Shown here piece after piece: positions 18,590-26,979 of a stretch of DNA of 64,000 bases. Each line of letters begins with the position of its first letter. Positions within the stretch are counted from its first letter, which is position 1. The stretch covers positions 120,592 to 184,591 of the forward strand of contig JAFTSB010000024.1 of NCBI GenBank assembly GCA_017461945.1, given 5' to 3'. A program made the position numbers and the translations under genes. The notes under the pieces are model-generated. The model had not been told where the DNA came from. It searched no databases and was given only the letters and a program-made list of their open reading frames with translations. Source of the DNA: Clostridia bacterium (GTDB lineage Bacteria > Bacillota > Clostridia > Oscillospirales > CAG-272).

Positions 18590-19152
18590 AATTCTGCCTC
18601 CTTGGGCGAAAGCACTGTCAAATGTGCCACGCCATAACGATTTTGCTTGATCGTAGTATATTGCTCGGTGAGAGATGCGTCGTTACCGAACACATCATCT
18701 GCGTGGCCGCTTTCCGCAACCACTATGGCATCAGGGGTCAGCAAAGGATATAATAGCCTTAGGCATTGCGGCAACAATCCTGCCGCGTAGGGCGGATCCA
18801 AAAAAACAAGATCAAAGGGTGCTTGCCGACAGGTTTTCAAATAAGAAATAGCATCGGAAACCACAATTGTGGCGCGATCTGCCAAGTGCGTTTTGTCGGC
18901 ATTCTTTTGGACTATTGCGGCAGCCTCCTTAGAGCCATCCACAAAAACAGCCGATGTCGCACCACGGCTCAACGCCTCAAGCCCCAGCTGTCCAGAGCCT
19001 GCAAAAAGATCCAAAACGCGGGCACCAACGGGCTTTTGCTGCAGCATGGAAAACAACGCCTCTTTTGTCCGCTCGGAGGTCGGTCTTGTAGCATCACCGG
19101 ACAGGGTCAGTAAATGAGTGCCGCGCGCGCTACCCGTAATGATTCGCATCAT
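18586..19152 (-). CDS. rsmD: 16S rRNA (guanine966-N2)-methyltransferase
   Basis: This 188-residue protein matches RsmD: N-terminal MRIITGSARG, RPTSERTKEALFSML, SAM-binding motif VLDLFAGSGQLGLEALSRGA and catalytic motif FLDPPYAAG. It methylates G966 of 16S rRNA. Two adjacent ATG codons are possible starts, and the second (19149) is better spaced from AGGAAAGG. It overlaps the end of uvrC by four bases and the start of coaD by four bases. Confidence 0.95.
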   Translation of the reverse strand: MMRIITGSARGTHLLTLSGDATRPTSERTKEALFSMLQQKPVGARVLDLFAGSGQLGLEALSRGATSAVFVDGSKEAAAIVQKNADKTHLADRATIVVSDAISYLKTCRQAPFDLVFLDPPYAAGLLPQCLRLLYPLLTPDAIVVAESGHADDVFGNDASLTEQYTTIKQNRYGVAHLTVLSPKEAEL

Positions 19153-20996
19153 GTCCTTTCCTCCTCCGTTTTTCGAAAATATTGATAAATAGACGCTGCC
19201 AACACGGGGCCGATCCCAGGCACAGCTGATAGGGTTGCTTCATCAGCATTCTTTACAGCTGCAAGGCCACCAAGCTTAGCCAGCAAGATCTTGGCCTTAG
19301 CCTTTCCTACTCCTGGAATTTTTTCCAAAGAGGAGTTTTTTAACGTACCGCTTTTCGCTTGTGACATCCGTTTAATAGAAAAGCGGTGAACCTCCTCCTG
19401 AATACCGTATATCATGGTAAATATGGCCCGATCTTTAGCAATAGAGATTTCCTGTGTTTCGTTGCAAAGCGCACGTGTTTTATGGAAAGCATCCTTCACC
19501 ATTCCAAAAACAGGAATTTGAAGCCCCAGCTCCTCCATTAAGACGCGCACGGTCGCCACATGCGTGGAGCCACCGTCCAGCAAAATCAGATCCGGCTCTT
19601 TGCCAAATTTTCCATCTTCGTCATTCAAGTGGGAGAAACGCCGTAACAAAGCCTCACGCATTGAGGCATAGTCATCGGTTCCTTCCACGCTTTTGATCTT
19701 GAAAACGCGATAATCGCTTTTTTTGAATTTCCCGTTTTCGTATACGACCATACCGCACGTCTTATGCTCGCTACCCAGGTTAGAAATATCGTAGCTTTCA
19801 ATACGTTGCGGCAAGACCTCCAATGAAAGCAAAGCTGCCAGACGCACCAGGGTATCGTCACTTTTCTCGTTTTCGCGCCGCTCGGCTTGTACACGCTCTC
19901 GTGCATTTTCCACGGCAAGTACCGTGCGCGTACGGCGATCTCCTCGCTGGGGCGTATATAGTTGTACACGCTTACCGGCCAAATCGCTTAAGGAATCGCA
20001 CAACACATTCAGATCATCCTCCTCCACCTCAAAGGAAAGCAACACGCGAGGTGGAATATCATCGCGACGACGATAATGATCGTAGACAAAGGAAAGCAGG
20101 CTTTCCTCGTCCAATATGGCATCGCCACCAAAGGTGACCTCAAATTTATCGATCAGAGCGCCCTCGCGGATATAAAACACCGACATGGCGGCACCGTAAT
20201 CGTCTCGGTAAAGGCCGAACACATCCTCATTGGTATCGGGCGACGCCAATACCTTTTGTTTTTGCGAAAGCTTCTCCAAAGCAAACAAACGGTCGCGGTA
20301 CACTGCTGCCTTTTCGTACCGTTCTTCTTCTGCAGCGCTTTCCATAGCGGCACGCATGCGGGCGCGAGCAGAAGCGGTCTCTCCACGCAGAATCTCCACG
20401 GCAGAGCGGATCAGCTCCGCATACTCTCCCTCGCTGACGTTGCCTGTGCAAACGCCACAGCACTGGCCCAACTGATAATACAGGCACGGACGCTCTTTCC
20501 CAATGTCCTTGGGAAATTGTCGATTGCAGGTGGGTAGCGACAATGTTTTTTGCAATGTGCGAAGCACCGTTCCTGCTACAGATGCGCCGGAATATGGGCC
20601 AAAATAGCGTCCTTTATCCGCTAAGCGTGCGCGCGTAAATTCCAACCGCGGATAGGGGCCAGCCGTCACCTTAATGTATGGATAGGACTTGGCATCCTTC
20701 AGCCTTATATTATATTTCGGAGTGTGCTGCTTGATCAGTGTATTTTCAAGAGCCAATGCCTCGATTTCGGTATTGCACAAAAAATAGTCAAAATCCGCCA
20801 CGTGCGACACCATTCGTGCGGTTTTGATCTGCTTTATGCTGTTTTGGAAATATTGCGAAACGCGATTTTTTAACTTTCGAGATTTACCAACATAGATGAT
20901 CTTCCCTTCGGCATCCTTCATTAAATAGACACCGGGAGTCAAAGGAAGGCTGTTGGCTTTCTCCAATAAATTCTTGCGTATTTCTTCATTTTGCAA
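19149..20996 (-). CDS. uvrC: excinuclease ABC subunit C
   Basis: This 615-residue protein has the full UvrC layout: GIY-YIG nuclease (TPGVYLMKDAEGKIIYVGKS), four cysteines in CNRQF...CLYYQLGQCCGVC, a UvrB-binding motif around MRAAMESAAEEERYEKAAVYRD, the C-terminal nuclease with SYDISNLGSEHKTCGMVVY and ILLDGGSTHV, and two helix-hairpin-helix motifs at the end (IPGVGKAKAKILL, VPGIGPVLAASI). It cuts on both sides of DNA lesions with UvrB. I set the start at TTG 20996, seven bases after GGAGGTG. A frame to 21014 would include the ribosome site itself. A terminator hairpin lies directly in front. Confidence 0.95.
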   Translation of the reverse strand: MQNEEIRKNLLEKANSLPLTPGVYLMKDAEGKIIYVGKSRKLKNRVSQYFQNSIKQIKTARMVSHVADFDYFLCNTEIEALALENTLIKQHTPKYNIRLKDAKSYPYIKVTAGPYPRLEFTRARLADKGRYFGPYSGASVAGTVLRTLQKTLSLPTCNRQFPKDIGKERPCLYYQLGQCCGVCTGNVSEGEYAELIRSAVEILRGETASARARMRAAMESAAEEERYEKAAVYRDRLFALEKLSQKQKVLASPDTNEDVFGLYRDDYGAAMSVFYIREGALIDKFEVTFGGDAILDEESLLSFVYDHYRRRDDIPPRVLLSFEVEEDDLNVLCDSLSDLAGKRVQLYTPQRGDRRTRTVLAVENARERVQAERRENEKSDDTLVRLAALLSLEVLPQRIESYDISNLGSEHKTCGMVVYENGKFKKSDYRVFKIKSVEGTDDYASMREALLRRFSHLNDEDGKFGKEPDLILLDGGSTHVATVRVLMEELGLQIPVFGMVKDAFHKTRALCNETQEISIAKDRAIFTMIYGIQEEVHRFSIKRMSQAKSGTLKNSSLEKIPGVGKAKAKILLAKLGGLAAVKNADEATLSAVPGIGPVLAASIYQYFRKTEEERT

Positions 20997-21012
20997 AAAG
21001 CAACACCTCCCC

Positions 21013-21040
21013 AAAAAAGGGCGCCTATTAAAAGGCGCCC
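21013..21040 (-). terminator. terminator after ptsH, abutting the uvrC ribosome site
   Basis: GGGCGCCT/AGGCGCCC forms an 8-bp stem with a 6-base loop and is followed on the minus strand by TTTTTT. The T-run ends two bases before the uvrC ribosome site (21004-21010), leaving no room for a separate uvrC promoter downstream. Confidence 0.85.
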
Positions 21041-21064
21041 AGTTGTTTGCGGTTCATCCGCGAA

Positions 21065-21328
21065 TTATTCCTGAAAACCGGTATTTACCAATGCTTCCAG
21101 TCCGTCCAATGCTTCGTTTTCATCAGAGCCATCAGCGATCAGCTTAATGGTCATGCCCTGTGCGATCCCCAAAGAAAGAACACCAAGCAAACTTTTTGCA
21201 TTGACCTTGCGATCCTCTTTCTCAACCCAAATCGAACACTTAAAAGCATTCGCCTTCTGAATAAAGAAGGTGGCGGGACGAGCATGGAGCCCAATAGTAT
21301 TCGTAATGGTTACCTCGCGAGAAATCAT
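21065..21328 (-). CDS. ptsH: phosphocarrier protein HPr
   Basis: This 87-residue protein has the active histidine at position 15 (TIGLHARPA) and the regulatory serine at position 46 (NAKSLLGVLSLG), both conserved in HPr of low-GC Gram-positives. His15 accepts phosphate from enzyme I for sugar uptake, and Ser46 is the target of HPr kinase in catabolite repression. The ribosome site is modest (GGAG, 10 bases before ATG). It has its own promoter and terminator. No ptsI is adjacent. Crh-type proteins lack His15, so HPr is the better call. Confidence 0.92.
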   Translation of the reverse strand: MISREVTITNTIGLHARPATFFIQKANAFKCSIWVEKEDRKVNAKSLLGVLSLGIAQGMTIKLIADGSDENEALDGLEALVNTGFQE

Positions 21329-21390
21329 AAGTCAAACGCTCCATTTCTTTCGATAATCCCGACCAAAAATCGGGCATAAATAGTAAGAAT

Positions 21391-21419
21391 AGTATACCAA
21401 ATTGCAAGGCAAAAATCAA
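21391..21419 (-). promoter_or_regulatory. promoter of ptsH
   Basis: TTGATT (21414-21419), a 17-base spacer ending TGG (extended -10) and TATACT (21391-21396) on the minus strand lie about 63 bases upstream of the start. Confidence 0.65.
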
Positions 21420-21488
21420 TGGGCATTTTTTTGGTATTTTGACCACAGCAAGCGCCCAAATATGTGAATTTTCGCCAAAAGGAAGCAA

Positions 21489-22016
21489 TCAACCTACCTT
21501 TTGAATACCCGTGATACGAATTTCAAAATCAGCAAGCTCGGTGTGAGCCTGTACTGTTTGATTGACAGCAAGATAGGTTTTACCCCCCAGTAAAAATGCA
21601 CCGTCGTGCTCAATACCGCGGCAAGAAAGAACGCCGTTGGCATCCAGCAGATACTCATAATCATCCTGGGGATATACGGCCTTTACGGTCTCACCGCTAC
21701 CGGTTTGCAAATAAACTGTCGCCGCCGATGTGGCCAACTGCTCGGTCAAGGTACCAAGAGAAACCTTGCTCTCATTTTCAAGGATATAGAGTTCTGTATC
21801 CTTCACCAGAAGATTCGCCGTGGTACTGCGCAATTTCTTGATTTCAAAGGTCACCGTATAGGTTTCCAGCGACTCACCGGAATCAAACAGATTCTGTAGA
21901 TTCTTACGCTGCCAGATGCCGACTATACACAATAGTGCCAGCAGAATGAGAACGGCATCCAATACATTAAAATGAATGCGCGTGGAGGATTTCTTTTCTT
22001 CAGTAGTGTTTTTCAT
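21489..22016 (-). CDS. DUF4330-like membrane-anchored protein (second copy)
   Basis: This 175-residue protein has a cytoplasmic head (MKNTTEEKKSSTRIHFNVLD), one transmembrane segment (AVLILLALLCIVGIW) and an exported beta-rich domain starting TYTVTFEIKKLRSTTANLL. That layout matches DUF4330 proteins, which are small and single-pass. It is homologous in layout to the preceding gene (22028-22633), 11 bases upstream, and has the ribosome site TAAGGAGGGGCAAG-ATG. It is the last gene after the O-antigen ligase-like gene, so a role in surface polymer assembly is possible but unproven. Confidence 0.65.
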   Translation of the reverse strand: MKNTTEEKKSSTRIHFNVLDAVLILLALLCIVGIWQRKNLQNLFDSGESLETYTVTFEIKKLRSTTANLLVKDTELYILENESKVSLGTLTEQLATSAATVYLQTGSGETVKAVYPQDDYEYLLDANGVLSCRGIEHDGAFLLGGKTYLAVNQTVQAHTELADFEIRITGIQKVG

Positions 22017-22027
22017 CTTGCCCCTCC

Positions 22028-22633
22028 TTACTCTGCTTGAATTTCAACGCAAACGCCTTCATCTGCATACCCCGGAAAACGCAGGTGATAGTCCTTGCCC
22101 ACCGCAATGCGACAATCCTCTACCGCATAACCGATCCCCTCGGTATACTCGGCATCGACCGCCAAGGTGACGGTAACGGTATTGAATTCTTCGGGATAGG
22201 TCACCTTGGTCACAACGTGGCTATTCAAGCCCTCGTCCACAACATCGGTGGGGGTATCGGTATAGACCTCATATGGGCGGCTGCTGACTGCCGTTACAAC
22301 ACCGATAACACACCCCGTTTCTGCATCGGTTACAACATCTCCTACATGAAGCGACCCAATAGAATTTCGTTGTACACCGGTCATTTCCACGGTATAGACA
22401 ACCGTTTTATTTTCCGTTTTCCCAGACTCAAAAATTTTCAAGGGCGTCAATAAGGAAATCAAAAAGATAATCGCCACAACAATGGCAATCAAAAGCACAA
22501 CATCCACCACCAAAAACAGCCAACGGCGATTGGAGTCCTTTTGGGGTCCACGACCGTTACCTGAAGTATATACAGCGCGATGCTTATGCTCCTCTTTTTC
22601 GATTTGAGGTGCATCATTTTTTTCGCGATTCAT
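22028..22633 (-). CDS. DUF4330-like membrane-anchored protein (first copy)
   Basis: This 201-residue protein has a charged N-terminus of about 40 residues, one transmembrane helix (WLFLVVDVVLLIAIVVAIIF) and an exported domain with VYTVEMTGVQRNSIGSLHVG, then DVVTDAETGCVIGVVTAV. The last shows the G-x-V-x-D pattern common to DUF4330. The sequence is diverged from its downstream neighbour but keeps the same architecture. It has a strong ribosome site (ACAGGAGGTTATCT-ATG), 21 bases after the polymerase-like gene. Function unknown. Confidence 0.65.
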   Translation of the reverse strand: MNREKNDAPQIEKEEHKHRAVYTSGNGRGPQKDSNRRWLFLVVDVVLLIAIVVAIIFLISLLTPLKIFESGKTENKTVVYTVEMTGVQRNSIGSLHVGDVVTDAETGCVIGVVTAVSSRPYEVYTDTPTDVVDEGLNSHVVTKVTYPEEFNTVTVTLAVDAEYTEGIGYAVEDCRIAVGKDYHLRFPGYADEGVCVEIQAE

Positions 22634-22654
22634 AGATAACCTCCTGTAAATGCT

Positions 22655-24601
22655 TTACATCGTATATTCGATTTGCGCTTGGCTTTCGCTTTGTAAAGCC
22701 TTTTCCGGCATCCTGCTGCGCTGATAGCGCGCATCGGCGCCAATCAAAGCAACTGCCATAAAGAACATGGACAAGGCTGCGGGATCATACCAAGCGTAGC
22801 GGAATATGCTAAAAATCAGAACGCCCGTGATCAGAACAACACCAGTCAAAGCAGTAAACGACCTTCCCTCACCTGCAGATTTCATCAAAGAGAAGCAATT
22901 TTGATAAACAAGAAAGAATAAAACAGCAGGCAGGATCACGCCCAAAATGCCGCCCTCAAGCAAGCGATAAAGCCAAAAGTTCATGGAACCCGAAACACCA
23001 GCGGGAGAAGCGGAAGTATATAGCGCGCAAAATTGTTCAATGCCGCCATAGCCAAGGCCGAAAATTAAACGAGAAACGCCCGCCACGCGCCCAAATAAGC
23101 CTCTTCCTGCCTCAAAAAAGATGCGACCTGCCAGATCGCTGGATACCGCATTTCGAGTCAATGCGGCACCCGAATCGGCGCGCAATGCTGTCAAAAGGCC
23201 GGAGCGCGCGTTGTCTGGCAAAACATAAACGGTAATGGGTGTCAATATACCCCCCACCAAAATATAAGGGAAACTCTTTCGCTCATATAGTAATAAAAAT
23301 GCGATAAGCATTGCAACAAGGGCAACCAAGGCACTTTGCACCCACGTAAATACGACAGCGGCCACGATGGTGATCAAGGCAAAGCCTGCAAACAAACGAT
23401 ACTTTTTTTCCGCGGAGGCAAAGGCCGACAGTGCAAACGGAAATGCCAAAACCAAAAAATAAGCAAAGGAAATTCGATCCACAAAACCGGCGTGCACAGC
23501 AGCTCCCGTGGTGGGAAGCGAAGGGGCCACCTGCGCAAGTGCTGCAAGGATAAATTGCAAAACGCCAAGCAAAGATGCCGCGGTTGCAGAAACGATAAGC
23601 GCGATGCGGCATCGGTTAAACCATCGGGGCGTTGCAATCACGTTGATTGTAAGAAAATACAAACCTGTCAGCAGCATAGACATCAAGGCGCCCTGCCATG
23701 CCAAGCTCCCAGCCACCGAAAATCCGCAAAGCAGGAACAACAGCATAATCAACAAAACCGGCAGATCCTGCACTTCCATATGAAAAGCTCTGTTACCACG
23801 CAACAGTTTACCAAAATAGCCAGCCAAGGGCAAAACAGCCGCCAAAGTAATCCATCCGGCACTGCCGGGGATAAATCCGGCAAAAGGCAGCAGCAGGATC
23901 AGCAATACCACGCCAGCCTCCGGCACAGATAGAACCAAAAGCACCAAGATGATCGCCAAAGCGGCGCCCAACACATACAGTGGCGAAATCAGAGTCAACA
24001 AAGCGCCAATGACCATACCGCAAGGAATCGCAACGGCATAACTCTGAACACCTTTTTCTTCCACATCACGCAAGGCATCATCAGAAACGCCAAACACGCC
24101 GACTAGGATCTTATTGAAAAAGATGCCTTTGGACAGTACATATCCCAAAGACTCCTCCGAGAAAAGCAACAAAACACCCAGTATCAAGGCAGCAGCACCG
24201 CCGAAAAGGCTGATAATCTGCACACCGCCAAGATCCCAAATTACGGTTAGTAGCCAATACACCAGCGAAGAATAAAAGCCTGCTGTCATAAAGAACAGAC
24301 CCAAGGTACGCATGCTGCACCGGCAAAGCCCTTTGATCAAAGCCGAGACGCCGTTGATCAAGCAGCTTTGGTTCATCGCCAAAGCAATATGTCGCCGCAA
24401 TGCACGGTGCATTTTGCCGCCGCCATGCTCGGTCGTGCGCCCCAAACGCCCCGCTTGCGAAGAACGAAAGACGCGGTCACTGGTAGCATAAGCGGTAAAG
24501 ACGCGACCAAGGAAGCCCGCCGAAAGCATATTGTATATAAAATCCGTTAAAAAAGCGAAAAAACGCACGATATAGCTATCGCGTATCCGCTGTTTTCTCA
24601 T
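22655..24601 (-). CDS. O-antigen ligase/polymerase-like membrane protein
   Basis: This 648-residue protein has a 140-residue basic N-terminal part and then about 12-14 transmembrane segments (for example LISPLYVLGAALAIILVLLV, GVVLLILLLPFAGFIPG). A long extracytoplasmic loop follows at about 490-560, with GRVAGVSRLIFGLGYGGIE. The pattern RP/FGxGxGG in a late loop fits the Wzy_C/O-antigen ligase family. Such proteins join or polymerise lipid-linked sugars at the outer face of the membrane. Start at MRKQR with AAAGGAGGCTTTGCT upstream, preferred over an earlier in-frame ATG (24619). It is in one run with trmD upstream and two DUF4330-type genes downstream. The Gram-positive substrate is unknown. 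Confidence 0.75.
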   Translation of the reverse strand: MRKQRIRDSYIVRFFAFLTDFIYNMLSAGFLGRVFTAYATSDRVFRSSQAGRLGRTTEHGGGKMHRALRRHIALAMNQSCLINGVSALIKGLCRCSMRTLGLFFMTAGFYSSLVYWLLTVIWDLGGVQIISLFGGAAALILGVLLLFSEESLGYVLSKGIFFNKILVGVFGVSDDALRDVEEKGVQSYAVAIPCGMVIGALLTLISPLYVLGAALAIILVLLVLSVPEAGVVLLILLLPFAGFIPGSAGWITLAAVLPLAGYFGKLLRGNRAFHMEVQDLPVLLIMLLFLLCGFSVAGSLAWQGALMSMLLTGLYFLTINVIATPRWFNRCRIALIVSATAASLLGVLQFILAALAQVAPSLPTTGAAVHAGFVDRISFAYFLVLAFPFALSAFASAEKKYRLFAGFALITIVAAVVFTWVQSALVALVAMLIAFLLLYERKSFPYILVGGILTPITVYVLPDNARSGLLTALRADSGAALTRNAVSSDLAGRIFFEAGRGLFGRVAGVSRLIFGLGYGGIEQFCALYTSASPAGVSGSMNFWLYRLLEGGILGVILPAVLFFLVYQNCFSLMKSAGEGRSFTALTGVVLITGVLIFSIFRYAWYDPAALSMFFMAVALIGADARYQRSRMPEKALQSESQAQIEYTM

Positions 24602-24635
24602 AGCAAAGCCTCCTTTCAAATGTTATTTTCTGATT

Positions 24636-25325
24636 TTACTGTTTTTCCAACAGCTCCGGCCGCAATCGTTTTGTGATCTCCACCGACTGCTCATAGCGCC
24701 ATTGCTCAATATTGGCATGGTGGCCGGAGAGCAGTACATCAGGCACCTTTTTGCCATGGAATTCGACCGGTCTGGTATATTGGGGATATTCCAAAAGTCC
24801 CGAAGAAAAGCTTTCCTTTTCATGACACTCCGGGTCGGCAAGAACGCCGTCCACCAATCTTGCCACAGCATCCACCAAAATGCAGGCGGGCAGTTCGCCA
24901 CCTGTCAGCACAAAATCACCAATCGAAATTTCTTCATCTACAATTTCTTCAATAATGCGAGAGTCTACACCCTCATAATGTCCGCACAAAACAATCAGAT
25001 GATCATACGAGGAAAGCTCGCGCGCGATGTTTTGATTTAAGACCCGCCCTCTGGGAGACATATAGACTACGTGACGGGATTCAGCTTGCGGATACTCTTC
25101 TCGGATGGACTGATAGCAATCGTAAATGGGAGGAGCCATCATCAGCATTCCCTTGCCCCCTCCATATGGAGTATCATCCACACGACGGTGCTTATCCTTG
25201 GAATAATCCCGTATGTTGTGCGCCTTTACCGTAATGGCGCCGCTTTTCTGTGCGCGCCCGATGATGCTCTCGCCCAAAATGGATGAGACAAAATCAGGAA
25301 ACAATGTCATAATGTCAAACCGCAT
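24636..25325 (-). CDS. trmD: tRNA (guanine37-N1)-methyltransferase
   Basis: This 229-residue protein has all TrmD signatures: DIMTLFPDFV at the N-terminus, VDDTPYGGGKGMLM, the knot motif LCGHYEGVDSRI, SIGDFVLTGGELPA and the C-terminal GHHANIEQWR. It methylates G37 next to the anticodon and prevents frameshifting. The ATG at 25325 shares its first base with the rimM stop codon (TGATG), so translation is coupled. A TTG three bases upstream is also possible. Confidence 0.97.
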   Translation of the reverse strand: MRFDIMTLFPDFVSSILGESIIGRAQKSGAITVKAHNIRDYSKDKHRRVDDTPYGGGKGMLMMAPPIYDCYQSIREEYPQAESRHVVYMSPRGRVLNQNIARELSSYDHLIVLCGHYEGVDSRIIEEIVDEEISIGDFVLTGGELPACILVDAVARLVDGVLADPECHEKESFSSGLLEYPQYTRPVEFHGKKVPDVLLSGHHANIEQWRYEQSVEITKRLRPELLEKQ

Positions 25326-25837
25326 CAATCAAACATCCCTTCAATAGGGGCGAGAAAAATGCCCTCGTTCTCATCTACTTGTTTTACGAACTCCGGCACC
25401 ACCGGAACCATACTTTCCCCTTTTTCGGTGCGAATTACATAAATATCGGTAGCGCCGGGATGGATCACATCGGACAGCGTGCCAAGCAGCTGACGAGTCT
25501 CGTGATGCCATACCTTCATGCCCTTCATCTCAGCAATCAACAGCCCGCCCTCCGGAATGTGAAGATCCTCTCTTTTGGCGTGCAGAACCTTACCACGCAA
25601 AAGCTCGGCCTGTTCCATGGTGTCGATTTCCTCAAAATCAGCAAAAATGAAGCGACCGCTAAAAACAGAGGTGGACTTCAGCGTTAGAGGACGCAGCTCC
25701 TTGCCCTCGCGCAAATAGACAACCGGTAACGCGGCAAACACCTCCGGCGTATCGCACCAAGGCTCTATTTTAACACCACCGTGGCATCCGTGCGTGTTGA
25801 TAATTTTTCCGCATTCCGGGTATGATATCCGCGCCAT
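25325..25837 (-). CDS. rimM: ribosome maturation factor RimM
   Basis: This 170-residue protein matches RimM: an N-terminal barrel beginning with GKIINTHGCHGGVKIEPWCD (family GxixxxhGlkGevkv) and a C-terminal PRC-barrel with LLIAEMKGMKVW, LGTLSDVIHPGATDIYVI and the final FVKQVDENEGIFLAPIEGMFD region shortened here to its core. It helps assemble the 30S subunit head. Start at MARISYPECG with CAAGGAGGAACAT-ATG. The usual partner rpsP is not upstream, and a divergent yajC operon begins instead. Confidence 0.93.
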   Translation of the reverse strand: MARISYPECGKIINTHGCHGGVKIEPWCDTPEVFAALPVVYLREGKELRPLTLKSTSVFSGRFIFADFEEIDTMEQAELLRGKVLHAKREDLHIPEGGLLIAEMKGMKVWHHETRQLLGTLSDVIHPGATDIYVIRTEKGESMVPVVPEFVKQVDENEGIFLAPIEGMFD

Positions 25838-25889
25838 ATGTTCCTCCTTGCGCCGTGTGACTTCTATATAAAAACAATAATCTTTATAC

Positions 25890-25918
25890 AGTATAACACA
25901 CAACTCTTATTTTTTCAA
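25890..25918 (-). promoter_or_regulatory. promoter of the rimM-trmD operon
   Basis: On the minus strand TTGAAA (25913-25918), a 17-base spacer and TATACT (25890-25895) lie about 52 bases upstream of the rimM start. Confidence 0.7.
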
Positions 25919-25988
25919 CACCGCGAATTCTTTTTTGTTTAAAATTCCCTATTTTTTCTTTTTAAAGAATTTTTTTACATTTCAGGTC

Positions 25989-26017
25989 TTGTATTTTTAT
26001 CTTCAAGAGGCTATAAT
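25989..26017 (+). promoter_or_regulatory. promoter of the yajC operon
   Basis: TTGTAT (25989-25994), a 17-base spacer and a perfect TATAAT (26012-26017) lie 32 bases before the yajC start. It points away from the rimM promoter. Confidence 0.75.
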
Positions 26018-26049
26018 AGATGCATGAATACTTTTTGGAGGTAACATCA

Positions 26050-26418
26050 ATGCCCTACACTCTTCTCACAGCCGGAGGAACCGGCAGCACTTGGATGATG
26101 ATCGGTATGATCGCCGTCATTATTGTGGTGTTCTATTTCTTTGGTATGCGTCCCCAGAAAAAGCAGGAGCGCGCCGCTCAGGAGATGCGTAACAATTTGT
26201 CGGTCGGTGATGAAATCACCACCATTGGCGGCATCATTGGCAAAATCGTCAGCATCAAAGAAGAAACCATGGTCATCGAGACCACACGCGACCATACGCG
26301 CATCCGTTTGCTGAAATCCGCCGTCCGCAGCGTAGACGTTCCCGCAAACGCCAAGGTCGAGGCCCCTGCAGAAGAAACCACCGATGCAGGCAACAAGAAG
26401 GATAAGAAAGATAAGTAA
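26050..26418 (+). CDS. yajC: preprotein translocase accessory subunit YajC
   Basis: This 122-residue protein has one transmembrane helix (WMMIGMIAVIIVVFYFFG) followed by the YajC hallmark MRPQKKQERAAQEMRNNLSV and GDEITTIGGIIGKIV. It ends in a charged tail rich in Lys and Asp. It associates with SecDF. Start at 26050 with TTTTGGAGGTAACATCA-ATG. An ATG ten codons upstream lacks a ribosome site. secD and secF are not in this operon. Confidence 0.93.
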   Translation: MPYTLLTAGGTGSTWMMIGMIAVIIVVFYFFGMRPQKKQERAAQEMRNNLSVGDEITTIGGIIGKIVSIKEETMVIETTRDHTRIRLLKSAVRSVDVPANAKVEAPAEETTDAGNKKDKKDK

Positions 26419-26476
26419 TCAGGACTAAATCATACGCTCTCCACATAGGATATACCAAATACTTGTAAGGAGAGAA

Positions 26477-26953
26477 ATGATGTCTGACCGTCAACGAGCA
26501 AAGAAACCAGCAAGCAAACATCGCCGTACCGCAACCGAAAGGGATGGGGCGCTAACGCTCTCTGCCACGGTAAAAAGCGTCCTTGTGGCGCTGCCGATTA
26601 CGGTAGCCGTGGGCTTGCTGCTTCTTTTTATTGCCACCTTGTTATTGCTTCGAACCGATGATCCCGGCCACTATTACACCGCCGTTGGGCTGATATTGCT
26701 CTATGTTACGGCAATGGCAGGCGGAGCTGTTGCTACTCGCTTGCATCGCGGCCTCTCTCCCCTCCTTTGCGGAAGCTTCGAGGCCGTGCTGCTATTCTTG
26801 TTTTTCTCCGTTGCGGCCATATGTATGCCCCGCGCATGGCAAAGCCATTTCCCGGGTGGCATCACTCTTTTGCTTCGCCTGCTGATGCTCCCCGCATCTC
26901 TAATGGGTGCTTATATGGTTGCCAAGCGCCGGAAAAAGCGTCATCACCGCTGA
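26477..26953 (+). CDS. TIGR04086-family (YrzE-like) membrane protein
   Basis: This 158-residue protein has a basic N-terminus of 30 residues and four hydrophobic segments (VLVALPITVAVGLLLLFIAT, YTAVGLILLYVTAMAGGAVA, FEAVLLFLFFSVAAI, LLLRLLMLPASLMGAYMV). The central GGAVATRLHRG pattern fits TIGR04086/YrzE proteins, which are typically encoded next to yajC in Bacillota. Either of two adjacent ATG codons could be the start, and the second (26480) is better spaced from AAGGAGAG. Function unknown. Confidence 0.75.
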   Translation: MMSDRQRAKKPASKHRRTATERDGALTLSATVKSVLVALPITVAVGLLLLFIATLLLLRTDDPGHYYTAVGLILLYVTAMAGGAVATRLHRGLSPLLCGSFEAVLLFLFFSVAAICMPRAWQSHFPGGITLLLRLLMLPASLMGAYMVAKRRKKRHHR

Positions 26954-26979
26954 ATCGGCCAATAGAAAGAGAGGTAAAA

